From contig NZ_MDEC01000036.1 of NCBI RefSeq assembly GCF_002939785.1, positions 1-49,754 on the forward strand: a DNA stretch of 49,754 nucleotides, read 5' to 3'. A program made the translations under genes and the position numbers. The notes under the pieces are model-generated. The model was not told the origin of the DNA and searched no databases. It saw nothing but the letters and a program-made list of their open reading frames with translations. Of the stretch, positions 39,756-47,768 are shown piece after piece. The stretch comes from Xanthomonas codiaei (GTDB lineage: Bacteria; Pseudomonadota; Gammaproteobacteria; Xanthomonadales; Xanthomonadaceae). Positions within the stretch are counted from its first letter, which is position 1. Each line of letters starts with the position of its first letter.

Positions 39756-40466
39756 ATGCTGTGCGCAAAACGTCTGACCAAGCACCACGGCACCCAGCGC
39801 GCACTGGACAATGTGAGTTTCAGTGTGGCACCCGGCGAAATCTACTGCCTGCTCGGCGCCAACGGCGCCGGCAAGTCGACCACCATCAAGTTGTTCCTCG
39901 GCTTCATGACCCCGACCTCGGGTGTGGCCGAAGTGGATGGTCTCAATGCCCAGGATGCACCCCATGCAGTCCGCCGCCGTCTGCTCTACATTCCTGAAAC
40001 CGTGGCGCTGTATGAAGAGCTGACCGGCTACGAGAACCTGGATTATTTCGCGCGTCTGGCGCAGGTGGCCGATCGCACGCCGGCGCGCCTGCGCGATGCC
40101 CTTGCCGCGGCGGGGCTGGTACCGGGCGTTTTCGACCGCCGGGTCGGCCATTATTCGAAAGGAATGCGGCAGAAAGTCGGCATCGCCCTGGCCATCGTCA
40201 AACAGGCCAAGGCCTTGCTGCTCGACGAGCCGACTTCCGGCCTGGATCCGGAAGCATCGGCCGAATTCCACGAGCTGCTGGTGCGCCAACGCGACCGTGG
40301 GGCGGCGATCCTGATGGCCACCCACGACCTGTTCCGTGCGCGCGAGGTGGCCACCACCATCGGCCTGATGCAGGCTGGCCGGCTACGCCGCACGGTAGAC
40401 GCGGCAACCATCACCGCCAACGACCTGGAAGACCTCTATCTGCAGGAAATGAGCCGGCACCGTTAG
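39756..40466 (+). CDS. ABC transporter ATP-binding subunit (ABC-2 partner)
   Basis: The 236-residue ATPase has Walker A GANGAGKST, the Q-loop replaced by YIPE (common in the NosF/CcmA-like class), a signature in YSKGMRQKVGIA, Walker B LLLDEPTSGLDPEAS and the H-loop ATHD. ATG at 39756 has AAGGAG six bases upstream. It energises the two permeases just before it. The stop at 40466 overlaps the end of the convergent cyclase gene by four bases, so the two operons meet tail to tail without a gap. Confidence 0.92.
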   Translation: MLCAKRLTKHHGTQRALDNVSFSVAPGEIYCLLGANGAGKSTTIKLFLGFMTPTSGVAEVDGLNAQDAPHAVRRRLLYIPETVALYEELTGYENLDYFARLAQVADRTPARLRDALAAAGLVPGVFDRRVGHYSKGMRQKVGIALAIVKQAKALLLDEPTSGLDPEASAEFHELLVRQRDRGAAILMATHDLFRAREVATTIGLMQAGRLRRTVDAATITANDLEDLYLQEMSRHR

Positions 40467-42328
40467 GCCGCGATGGCGGCGCCAGTGCCGGTACTCGCCG
40501 ACCAGCGCCGCAGCCAGGCTTCGATGTTGAGCTGCGGGCCGAAGATCCCCAGCGCCTGCAGGGAATGGTCCGGGCTCACGCGGCCGATGCCGGCGTCGGC
40601 AAGGCGGCTATCGATCAGTCCGCGCCGGGCCAGATGTCCATCGACCAGCAAGCCCCGGATGAAGTCGCGGTGGTGCTGGATGACGGCCACCGAGTGATCG
40701 TCCAGATAGGACTTGATCTTGCGCGACAGCAAGGCCGTCGGCAGCAGGCCCTCGAAGGCGCGGCGCGCCACCGTGCGATCTTCTGCATCGGCCATGAGCA
40801 GGTGCAACGGGATGCGCGCAAACAGCTCCACCATCGGCTGCGCGCTGATCGGCGACACGCCCTGCCACGGCCCCGCGCCTTCGAACGGGTCCAGCACGCT
40901 CAGCGGAAACACCATGCGGCCGATGTGCGCCATCTTGTACGGAGAGATGCGGTGCCCCTGGGCGATGGCATGACGCATCCACGCGGGTTGCCCAATGCCA
41001 TGCGCGCCGGCATCGGCCAGCACCCATTCGCAGGGATTTCCCCAGTTCTCGTTGATGCGCGCCGGCTTTTTCAAGACGCCATGGCGCAGCGCGTCCTTGA
41101 TCACGCCGTAGAACGAATCACCCGACTGCGCGGTTTCGAACGCCACACGCAGGAAGGTGCGATCGATACCCTGCCGCCAGGCGTAGTCGATCGCGGGCGC
41201 ATTGCCCTTGAAGCGCAGGAAGACCCCGTCCCCGCCGACGCCGGTGAACTGCACCGGCTCCCTGCCCGGATCCTTGCCAAGGCCGGCACGGCGGTGCAGA
41301 AGGTATCCCGAACAGTGCGCCGGGCGCGCGGTCACCGGAAACGCCATGATGTCTTCCAGCGCGCAGTGCGGTGCCCGCTGATACTCGATGAACTCGCAGC
41401 TGCGGCCGGCAGACGCGCTCGCCCCTGCCACCGCCATGCGCGCGAATGCCCTCTCATCAGCGCCAATCCCGGAATCGTAATGGTGGACGCACTGCACCTG
41501 TGGGCGCGAGGGAGCGTGCAACAACCCGGCCAGCAGGATCGACGAATCCAGGCCGCCGGACAGCTGCAGCTGCACATGCCCATGCTGGCTAGCCAGGGCG
41601 CCGATGCAGCCCAGCAGCGTCGAACGCGTGAGCTCCACGGCTTGGTCCAGGTCGGTGATCGGATCCTCCACCGCCTGCCTGACCACGTCCCAATGGCACT
41701 GCCGCGCAATCGGTCTGCCCGCGCGGAGCGTGAGGCCTTCGCCGCCTTCCAGCGACTGGACCTGCGCAAAGCCGGTCTGGCTGGTGTCGCGGAAGGGAAA
41801 AAGCAGGGCACTGGTCACATAGGACCAGTGCAGCGAAAATTCCCTCAACTGCAGTTTCAGGCAGTCTTCCATGCAGGAAAAGATCAGCGTCACGCTGCCG
41901 ACCTCAGTGACGAAGCACGGAAGTTCCGCAGTGGGATCGCGCACGGCGAACCAGCTACGTGCCGATGCGTCATGACCGAAGGCCACGTAGCGTCCCCAGT
42001 AGCGTTGCACAAGACTGGCGCCGCCGCTCGCGCATACCGCATCGGCCGCATCGTCGTCGAAGCGGGCAGGTTCGGGCACGTTGCCGTTTGCAAACGCCTT
42101 GGGAAAGAGCTTGCCAAGAATTACCAGCGAACCGACCCGGGTGCACTCAAAAAATCCCGGATCATCGCTCTGCCAATAGATCGCCGCGCCCTGTTCGCGC
42201 AGCGCGCAGCGCACCCCTGCAAGCTCGGTCTCGATGCGAGCGATCGCCCGCGCTGCCTGGTCTTTGGATCCAGGCGACTCCTCGTTCCAGAACACGGCGA
42301 CATAGCGATACATGGGCAGGCGCGTCAC
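40463..42328 (-). CDS. Lasso peptide macrolactam synthetase (asparagine synthetase-like, C protein)
   Basis: The 621-residue asparagine-synthetase B homologue would adenylate the ring Asp of the core peptide and close the isopeptide bond to Ala1. An N-terminal class-II amidotransferase-like domain (about 1-200) lacks the N-terminal Cys needed for glutamine hydrolysis, as in known lasso cyclases. The synthetase domain has the PP-loop LQLSGGLDSS and GVGGDGVFLR. The GTG at 42328 overlaps the B-protein stop by four bases; ATG at 42313 (MYRYVAVFW) gives an equally plausible N-terminus. It is downstream of precursor and peptidase, the usual A-B-C order in proteobacteria. Confidence 0.9.
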   Translation of the reverse strand: MTRLPMYRYVAVFWNEESPGSKDQAARAIARIETELAGVRCALREQGAAIYWQSDDPGFFECTRVGSLVILGKLFPKAFANGNVPEPARFDDDAADAVCASGGASLVQRYWGRYVAFGHDASARSWFAVRDPTAELPCFVTEVGSVTLIFSCMEDCLKLQLREFSLHWSYVTSALLFPFRDTSQTGFAQVQSLEGGEGLTLRAGRPIARQCHWDVVRQAVEDPITDLDQAVELTRSTLLGCIGALASQHGHVQLQLSGGLDSSILLAGLLHAPSRPQVQCVHHYDSGIGADERAFARMAVAGASASAGRSCEFIEYQRAPHCALEDIMAFPVTARPAHCSGYLLHRRAGLGKDPGREPVQFTGVGGDGVFLRFKGNAPAIDYAWRQGIDRTFLRVAFETAQSGDSFYGVIKDALRHGVLKKPARINENWGNPCEWVLADAGAHGIGQPAWMRHAIAQGHRISPYKMAHIGRMVFPLSVLDPFEGAGPWQGVSPISAQPMVELFARIPLHLLMADAEDRTVARRAFEGLLPTALLSRKIKSYLDDHSVAVIQHHRDFIRGLLVDGHLARRGLIDSRLADAGIGRVSPDHSLQALGIFGPQLNIEAWLRRWSASTGTGAAIAA

Positions 42329-43032
42329 AGCACCAGGATGGGAACCATCCGGCGCAGGTTGAAGGGAATGTCGGTCAGCACGTAATCACCGTATTGCAGC
42401 CAGCAGTGGGCGGCGAACGGAAACGTACGCACAGCAAAGACCCAGGACGGAAAAAATCCATAACGCGAGAGAAACTCGCTGAGCGCAAGGCAATACAGGA
42501 AGCACTCGTCGGTCTTCTTGAACGCAAACGGGCGCAACCAATCGAATACCCGCACCAGCCAAGCCAACCGATCCAGTTGTGATTCCTGCAGGGATTGATC
42601 TGTCGCCCGCTTCTGGACCCTGGCCACGATTGTCTTGAGGGAAACGCATTTTTTTGCGCAGGCAGCAACCGCCACCGCCCACGCAAACCTGCGGACATCG
42701 CGTGGCGTGATGGTGGGGCATCCACGCGGCTCACCCTCGCGTAACCAGCGGCGCGGCAATGCGATCGTCACGCTGGTCGCGGGCCGCCCCAGTCTTGAAT
42801 CCCGGGTGAGGAGACCGCGTGCAACCAGGGTGTCCAGGATCGGCGTCCGCTTCTGACTGCCGGGCGGCACGGGCCACCCCAGAATCTGGCTGCCCAACGT
42901 GGCTGACTGCTCCCTGCCGATGGCCAAATACTTACCAGTGGCCACGTCCAACAGCACGACGACTCCACCGGCAACACACACATGCGCATCCATGGACAAC
43001 AAATACGGCTGTGACGATGCCAGATCGCGCAT
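42325..43032 (-). CDS. Lasso peptide leader peptidase, fused RRE plus transglutaminase-like protease (B protein)
   Basis: The 235-residue protein has a PqqD-like leader-recognition domain first (YLLSMDAHVCVAGGVVVLLD, then ATGKYLAIGREQSATL; about residues 8-85). Next is a transglutaminase-like protease with Cys in DECFLYCLALSEFLSRYG, His in FAAHCWLQYGD and Asp in YVLTD, the Cys-His-Asp triad of lasso B2 enzymes. It would bind the leader and cut after Lys34 of the precursor. ATG at 43032 was chosen because GGGAG lies five bases upstream; ATG 43044 and TTG 43056 are in frame but lack a ribosome binding site. It is coupled to the cyclase by a four-base overlap. Confidence 0.88.
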   Translation of the reverse strand: MRDLASSQPYLLSMDAHVCVAGGVVVLLDVATGKYLAIGREQSATLGSQILGWPVPPGSQKRTPILDTLVARGLLTRDSRLGRPATSVTIALPRRWLREGEPRGCPTITPRDVRRFAWAVAVAACAKKCVSLKTIVARVQKRATDQSLQESQLDRLAWLVRVFDWLRPFAFKKTDECFLYCLALSEFLSRYGFFPSWVFAVRTFPFAAHCWLQYGDYVLTDIPFNLRRMVPILVL

Positions 43033-43056
43033 GCAAGCTCCCATTGGTGACAACAA

Positions 43057-43083
43057 GGCGGTGCGTGCACTGCACGCACCGCC
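43057..43083 (-). promoter_or_regulatory. Perfect 13-bp inverted repeat between precursor and peptidase genes
   Basis: GGCGGTGCGTGCA (43057-43069) and TGCACGCACCGCC (43071-43083) are exact inverse copies around one base. In the mRNA this gives a stable hairpin in the A-B gap, 18 bases after the precursor stop. Hairpins here are known in other lasso clusters and are thought to stabilise or partly terminate the message so that precursor exceeds enzymes. The sequence after it (TTGTTGT) is only weakly T-rich. Confidence 0.8.
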
Positions 43084-43101
43084 GACCTTCAGTGCCGCCG
43101 G

Positions 43102-43257
43102 TTACGGCGAGGTGGTCGGGAAGATTCCGTCCCACAACGTCCCGTGGCTGTGCGCCTTGGTCTCGGACACCACTGCACCCAGCTCGATGAGATCACTGCT
43201 GCCATCCTCTTGCTTGTTGGAATGGCCCGCCAGCTCCAGGTCGATCGACTCGTTCAT
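43102..43257 (-). CDS. Lasso peptide precursor (A protein), predicted core AHSHGTLWDGIFPTTSP
   Basis: A 51-residue open frame begins MNESIDLELAGHSNKQEDGS and ends at a TAA. Residues 23-34 read LIELGAVVSETK, matching the conserved leader end of proteobacterial lasso precursors such as astexin-1 (LIVLGKASAETR), with Thr33 at the required -2 position. Cleavage after Lys34 leaves a 17-residue core. Ala1 and Asp9 would form a nine-residue ring; GIFPTTSP is the tail. The core has His at 2 and 4. GAGGA lies seven bases upstream of the ATG. It heads the A-B-C operon. Too short for default gene callers, it may be missing from existing annotation. Ala at core position 1 is unusual but known in some caulonodins. 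Confidence 0.88.
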   Translation of the reverse strand: MNESIDLELAGHSNKQEDGSSDLIELGAVVSETKAHSHGTLWDGIFPTTSP

Positions 43258-43284
43258 GCGTGTTTCCTCTGGTCAGTAAGTGGA

Positions 43285-43308
43285 CGCATCCAGAACCCAA
43301 TGGATGCG
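43285..43308 (-). promoter_or_regulatory. 8-bp hairpin in the precursor 5' leader
   Basis: CGCATCCA (43285-43292) pairs with TGGATGCG (43301-43308) over an eight-base loop, 28 bases upstream of the precursor ATG. It would form in the leader of the precursor mRNA. A role in translation or stability is possible, but there is no direct sign of a riboswitch. Confidence 0.4.
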
Positions 43309-43343
43309 CTCGTAACAGCCGCGGTATGCATTCCACACCGGCA

Positions 43344-43379
43344 ATTGCATGCGCGGCAGACAGATGTTACAAGGTAACA
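43344..43379 (-). promoter_or_regulatory. Candidate precursor promoter with embedded palindromic operator
   Basis: TGTTACAAGGTAACA (43365-43379) is a perfect palindrome outside its three-base centre and fits the TGTTAY-N3-RTAACA pattern shared with the receptor and aminotransferase-like genes. On the minus strand TTGTAA (43372-43367) and TGCAAT (43349-43344) at 17-bp spacing make a moderate promoter (four of six matches each). Its -35 lies within the operator, so a bound repressor would block it. The promoter elements are weak predictions; the palindrome is clear. Confidence 0.6.
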
Positions 43380-43421
43380 ATTGAGAATGTATCGATTTAT
43401 TTTCAGACGCGGAAAGATACG

Positions 43422-43437
43422 CGTGACATTAATCACA
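43422..43437. promoter_or_regulatory. CRP/Clp-like site in the precursor / hypothetical-gene intergenic region
   Basis: CGTGACATTAATCACA fits TGTGA-N6-TCACA with one mismatch. Clp is the CRP homologue of Xanthomonas. The site is about 93 bp upstream of the predicted precursor start point, near a class I activator position, and 61 bp before the candidate ATG at 43498 on the other strand, where it adjoins a CATAAT -10-like element. Confidence 0.5.
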
Positions 43438-43497
43438 TAATCGATCACGCCAGCCTCGTCGGGCGAACCCATCCGCAAGTTTCTCAGGGAAGTTTTC

Positions 43498-44422
43498 ATG
43501 GAGGTCGAAGAACGGGACGACGCGTGTGACCCGACGCTTCTCGTGCACGGGTGGTATCCCGTCTCGCGGCTGATCCGTTTTATTCGCGAGCGCTGTCCGC
43601 CTGGACGTGGACGAAGCAGTCCAACTTCAGCAATGGCGCAGCGCGCATGCAGTAACCATGGAGTTGGCCAGCCAGGAAGCCGGTCACGCCGAGGCGGTCG
43701 GCATCCAGGCGCTTGCGGACGAGCTGCAGCCGCTCGCAGCCGCAGCGCTACGCCAACCATCGATGCATCGGATCACCAGCCAGGTGCCACGTACCTGGTG
43801 CATGGTGGAGGTCGACAGGATGATCGTGTTCCAGGAGTCACTCAACCTGCGCCATCTTGCTGCGCTGAAGCAGCGCTTTGCTGCGGTGCCAAGCACGCAC
43901 GAGGTCATGGCCCTGGCAACGGGCCAGGGCGCAGATGCGCATCCGCCGGTACGGTACGCACAGGCCGATGGCGACCATGCCTTCGCTTCGGCATCCAACG
44001 ATCTGCGCTTCCTGGATGTGGCGGTGATGGACCCATCGGCGATCCAAGCCTATGAGCCGTTCGGCACAGCCAGCCACGCCATCGTCATCTACCTGGGTTT
44101 CAGCGACAACGTCATCAGCGCAACCCGGGTGGGCAAGCGCCTCATCCTCACCAACGGTTCCCACCGCGCCTACCTCCTGCGGTCCCTGGGCATTCGTTTC
44201 ATCCCCTGCCTGGTGACCGATGCCAGCGATGCCGACATCGCCGACATCCTACTGCCCGCAGCGGTCAAGCAGGACCGTGATTTCTATCTGCGCGCCCCGC
44301 GCCCGCCGCTGTTCAAGGATTACAACGACACGCGCCTAACGCAGACCGTCTCTGTGATGAGGAAGAACTACGTGCTGCGGGCCAAGCTGGATCTCAAACG
44401 GACCACCGTGCCGGCAGTCTGA
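43498..44422 (+). pseudogene. Hypothetical gene of the lasso locus, apparent frameshift near 43590
   Basis: The clear frame is 43607-44422 (271 residues, GTG start with no ribosome binding site). Just upstream, in another frame, ATG 43498 follows AGGGAAG at good spacing and reads MEVEERDDACDPTLLVHGWY, then PVSRLIRFIRER. A single-base change between about 43574 and 43606 would join them into a ~307-residue protein. I do not recognise the family. Residues around LILTNGSHRAYLLRSLGIRF, then IPCLV, recall the strand-GHHR-helix of ParB/sulfiredoxin-like folds, but this is weak. It is divergent from the precursor operon and convergent with the exporter gene. It could be a true mutation, a sequencing error or a GTG-started intact gene. 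Confidence 0.5.
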
Positions 44423-44619
44423 GGCCCGACGCACGCCGCCGCCAGACCGGCAGGCCTGGGCCTGGTACCGGGGTGGCGGTCGCTGTCGTATCGCTGCTGG
44501 CCGCGCAACCAGGCGCCATGACGACTGCATCGCGCATCGGCGCTGGCTCCACCGGCAGGAGATGCCATGCATGTGCAGGCGCAGGCAATCGATCTGCCGT
44601 CGACGCGAGCGCACGCGGC

Positions 44620-46326
44620 TTACGCAGATGTATCGCGAACCGGCCGCGCATGACTGTTTGGGACCGCACCGGGCGATGCCCGCGCATGCTGGCTGTCGCC
44701 GCCCAGCCAGATCACCCGATCGGTGGGCGCAACGCCGCTCCGGCGATGAGTGATGGCAAGAATGGTGACGTCGGCGGCAATGGCACGCAAGTGCATCATC
44801 ACTGCTTGCTGGGTGTCCTCGTCCAGCGCGGAACTGGCCTCGTCCAGCAGCAGCACGGCGGGACGGCCATACAGCGCACGGGCGATCGCAATGCGCTGGC
44901 GCTCGCCACCGGAGAGCTTGAGGCCGCGCTCGCCGACGATGGTGTCCAGCCCGTCCGGCAGCGCATCGATGAGCGACAGGATCGCCGCATTGGCCGCCGC
45001 CTCGCGCAGGCGCGTGTCCTCGCGCGGACGTCCAAGCAGGATATTGTCGGCCAGGGTTTCGTTGAGCAGCATCACTTCCTGTGGCACCACCGCCACGCAG
45101 GCATGCCAGTCGGCGCGGTCGACGTGGGCAAGGTCCACCCCGTCGACCAGGATGCGCCCGGCATCCGGTTCAATGCTCTTCAACGCAAGCCGAAAGATCG
45201 TCGACTTCCCTGCGCCGGTGTCGCCCATCAGGAAGGTGATGCCGCCACGCTCGACCTGGAAACTCACTCCCGCGACGCCTCGCCCATTGTCATAACGATA
45301 CCCAACCGCATCGAACTCAATACGCCCATGACCGGGAACAAAGCGCCGTGCTCCATGCAGGCGCGGCTCCTCAGGCGCTGCCCAGAGCGTCACGAGCGGG
45401 ACCAGCATCGCCTTGGCACGCCCGACATCGTCGATGGCGCGGGCAATCGCTTCGAACGGCGTGTTGAGCTGCAACAGCAATAGGTTGAACAAGACCAGAT
45501 CGCCGAGACTGATCGCGCCGAGTTGATAGCGTGGCAGCAACAGATGGAACGTCACCCCGAACTGCAGCGCCAGGCCGAGCCCCAGCAGCGCGATATAGCC
45601 CAGACGCTGCAGCACATAGGCACGCCAGTTATCGCGCACCTGGCACGCCCGTTGCTCGAATCGCTGGGTCATCCAGGCATGGCTGCCGAACTGGCGCAGG
45701 GTCTCCATCGCATTCATCGCATTGCCGATGAAACGGGCATTCTCCTGCCCGGCGTTGGTCGCCGCCTCAAGATACACGCGCGCACGCCGCGTGGCGAAGG
45801 ACGACAGGCCGATGGCCACCGCCCCGTAGACCACCACGACCACCACCAGCTGCAGATCGATCAACGCACCCAGCGTCAGGAGACTCAGCAGGATCTGCAA
45901 CACCCCGGGAATGAAGGCCACCAGCGCCAGCTGCACCAGGATCTTCAGCCCGCTACGCCCACGCTCGCCGGCAGCCTGGATCTCCGCCGGATTGTGTTCG
46001 ACGAAGAACGCCGCGGTCTTCTTGAGGATCGTGGCGAAGTAGCGGGTGCTGGCGATGAAGCCAAGGTTCTCCGAGCTCAGGAAGGAGAGGTATTGCACCA
46101 TCTGCTGCAGGGCCGCGCTCGCGCCCAGCAGCGCTCCATATCCGGCGAATGCCCAGGCCAGCGCAGGGGCGCCATCCAGCGGCAGGCGGTCGATCAGACG
46201 CGAAAACAGCAAGGGCGCCGCCACGGTCGCGAGGCTGGCCACGACGACGACTCCAACCACGCGTAGCACCGCCCAGCGATCCGAGCGCCAGTACGCAGCC
46301 AGGACTTCAGATGCAGGAGAGATCAT
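44620..46326 (-). CDS. ABC exporter with fused membrane and ATPase domains (lasso D-type)
   Basis: The 568-residue half-transporter has six membrane helices (about 20-300) and a C-terminal ATPase with Walker A GDTGAGKST, signature LSGGERQRIAIARAL, Walker B VLLLDEASSALDED and the switch His in AITHR. It matches the D proteins that export mature lasso peptides and often confer immunity. It follows the Tat-exported PLP enzyme gene by 123 bp on the same strand and probably shares its promoter. There is no N-terminal peptidase domain, as expected where B removes the leader. No ribosome binding site is evident at ATG 46326. Confidence 0.87.
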   Translation of the reverse strand: MISPASEVLAAYWRSDRWAVLRVVGVVVVASLATVAAPLLFSRLIDRLPLDGAPALAWAFAGYGALLGASAALQQMVQYLSFLSSENLGFIASTRYFATILKKTAAFFVEHNPAEIQAAGERGRSGLKILVQLALVAFIPGVLQILLSLLTLGALIDLQLVVVVVVYGAVAIGLSSFATRRARVYLEAATNAGQENARFIGNAMNAMETLRQFGSHAWMTQRFEQRACQVRDNWRAYVLQRLGYIALLGLGLALQFGVTFHLLLPRYQLGAISLGDLVLFNLLLLQLNTPFEAIARAIDDVGRAKAMLVPLVTLWAAPEEPRLHGARRFVPGHGRIEFDAVGYRYDNGRGVAGVSFQVERGGITFLMGDTGAGKSTIFRLALKSIEPDAGRILVDGVDLAHVDRADWHACVAVVPQEVMLLNETLADNILLGRPREDTRLREAAANAAILSLIDALPDGLDTIVGERGLKLSGGERQRIAIARALYGRPAVLLLDEASSALDEDTQQAVMMHLRAIAADVTILAITHRRSGVAPTDRVIWLGGDSQHARASPGAVPNSHARPVRDTSA

Positions 46327-46449
46327 GCAGACCGGCCGCGTGGTGAATGGACGTCTGGCTGGCCGTCCTCGATGACCGGCCGACTTTTGCCACTAACGAT
46401 GACATCCACTGCAGCTTGGGACGGGCGCAAGTTGGCGACCGCAGGCGCC

Positions 46450-47751
46450 TCATGCATGTCGAGCGAGCTGGGCGACTGCATCGACCAGTCGATGTATGTC
46501 GGCCACCGGGGTGAAGATCTGCGGTGTCACCCGCAGACAGGAGCCGCTGTGCAAGTCGCTGCGAACCACGGTGAAAATGCCGAACGCGTCCTGCAGGCGC
46601 TGTTGCAGGGCATCGAGGTCTGCCTTGGAAGATCGGCCGCGCAAGCGGAAGGCTCCCATGCCCGAGGCATTGCGCTCGCTCGCCGCTCCCAAGACCTCCA
46701 CCGCCTCCATCGCCCCCAGCGCGCTAGCCCAGACCTGGTGCAGGTAGCGCAAGCGTGCCTGCTTGTTGGCGCCACCGATCGCCTGATGGAAGCGCACGGC
46801 GGCCGGGACCGTCATGAATGCGGCAAAGTCGGAAGTGGCTAGGTGGACACGGCTGGCCACATCGCCATCGGCGTCCGGTTCACCGGGAAAGGGCCTGACC
46901 TGCCCGAATGTGCCACGCCGCAGATACAGCGCACCGACGCCTACCGGCGAGCCGATCCACTTATGAAGATTGAACACCGCCCAGTCGACGCCCAACGTCT
47001 CGATGGTGAAATCGAGCAGGCCCCATGACTGCGCGCAGTCGCAGATGACCTGGATGCCGCGCTGTCTGGCAAGCGCTGCGATCCGGCGCACCGGCAGCAC
47101 CAGCCCGTGCTGGTTGCTGACATGGGTCAGCAGTAGCAGCTTCAGGCGGGGGTGCGCATCAAAGGCCTGTGCGTAAGCGCGCACATAATCGTCGTCGGTG
47201 CCGCTACTCGGCAGTGCCAGCATGTGGCCGTCCACCTGCCGCGCGCGGGCCAGCCACGCCATCATGCGTTTGAACTCCGGATAATCCGCATCGGCCCATG
47301 CGATTGCATCGCCCGGCGACAATCCGTCGTACTGCGTGATCACGTTGACGAACGATTCGGTGGCGTTGCGGGTCAACATCACCTCTTCAACGCGCGCTCC
47401 AAGCGCATCGGCCACGACCGTCCGCGTGTGCAGGAAATCCGCCTCGTACTCACGCCTGGCGTACCAGGACAGCTCACGATTGACGCGGTGCGTGTTGCGC
47501 GCCAGCGCCTCTTCCACGGCAGTGGACATTTTGCCCCAGTAGCCGTGCTCCAGATTGATGATGTCGTCCTGCACCGGATACAGGCGCCGGACTGCCTGCC
47601 AGTGCGCCTCCTCGCGCGCCAACGCCTCCGGTGCCTGGCGGCTGACCGGCACGACGCTCGCGACCGGCGTCGCGAGTGCCGGAACAGCCTCGACCATCGC
47701 CATCGCGGCCGCCGAAGTGAAACGCATCAGGAAGCGCCTGCGGTCGTGCAT
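46450..47751 (-). CDS. Tat-exported PLP-dependent class V aminotransferase-like protein
   Basis: The 433-residue protein starts MHDRRRFLMRFTSAAAMAMV, with a twin-arginine motif (RRRFLMR) and a hydrophobic stretch, so it is predicted to be folded in the cytoplasm with PLP and exported to the periplasm. The fold-type I core resembles isopenicillin-N-epimerase-like proteins: LTRNATESFVNV, ICDCAQSWGLLD and FNLHKWIGSPVGVGALYLRR, whose Lys should bind PLP. PvdN, a Tat-exported relative, modifies the side chain of pyoverdine in the periplasm. Its presence beside a lasso cluster suggests a tailoring or processing step, but the substrate is unknown. Start ATG 47751 has a weak ribosome binding site. 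Confidence 0.85.
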   Translation of the reverse strand: MHDRRRFLMRFTSAAAMAMVEAVPALATPVASVVPVSRQAPEALAREEAHWQAVRRLYPVQDDIINLEHGYWGKMSTAVEEALARNTHRVNRELSWYARREYEADFLHTRTVVADALGARVEEVMLTRNATESFVNVITQYDGLSPGDAIAWADADYPEFKRMMAWLARARQVDGHMLALPSSGTDDDYVRAYAQAFDAHPRLKLLLLTHVSNQHGLVLPVRRIAALARQRGIQVICDCAQSWGLLDFTIETLGVDWAVFNLHKWIGSPVGVGALYLRRGTFGQVRPFPGEPDADGDVASRVHLATSDFAAFMTVPAAVRFHQAIGGANKQARLRYLHQVWASALGAMEAVEVLGAASERNASGMGAFRLRGRSSKADLDALQQRLQDAFGIFTVVRSDLHSGSCLRVTPQIFTPVADIHRLVDAVAQLARHA

Positions 47752-47768
47752 GCCACGAGTCCGTCATG

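Noticed and set aside
43254..43760. 168-residue minus-strand frame spanning the precursor promoter region
   Set aside because: It runs through the operator and CRP-like site, lacks a ribosome binding site and overlaps the plus-strand gene; the 51-codon precursor frame explains the coding part.
44423..44619. Second lasso precursor next to the exporter
   Set aside because: No frame in this gap ends a leader with a Thr-x-Gly/Ala/Ser pattern followed by an Asp/Glu at ring position 7-9.
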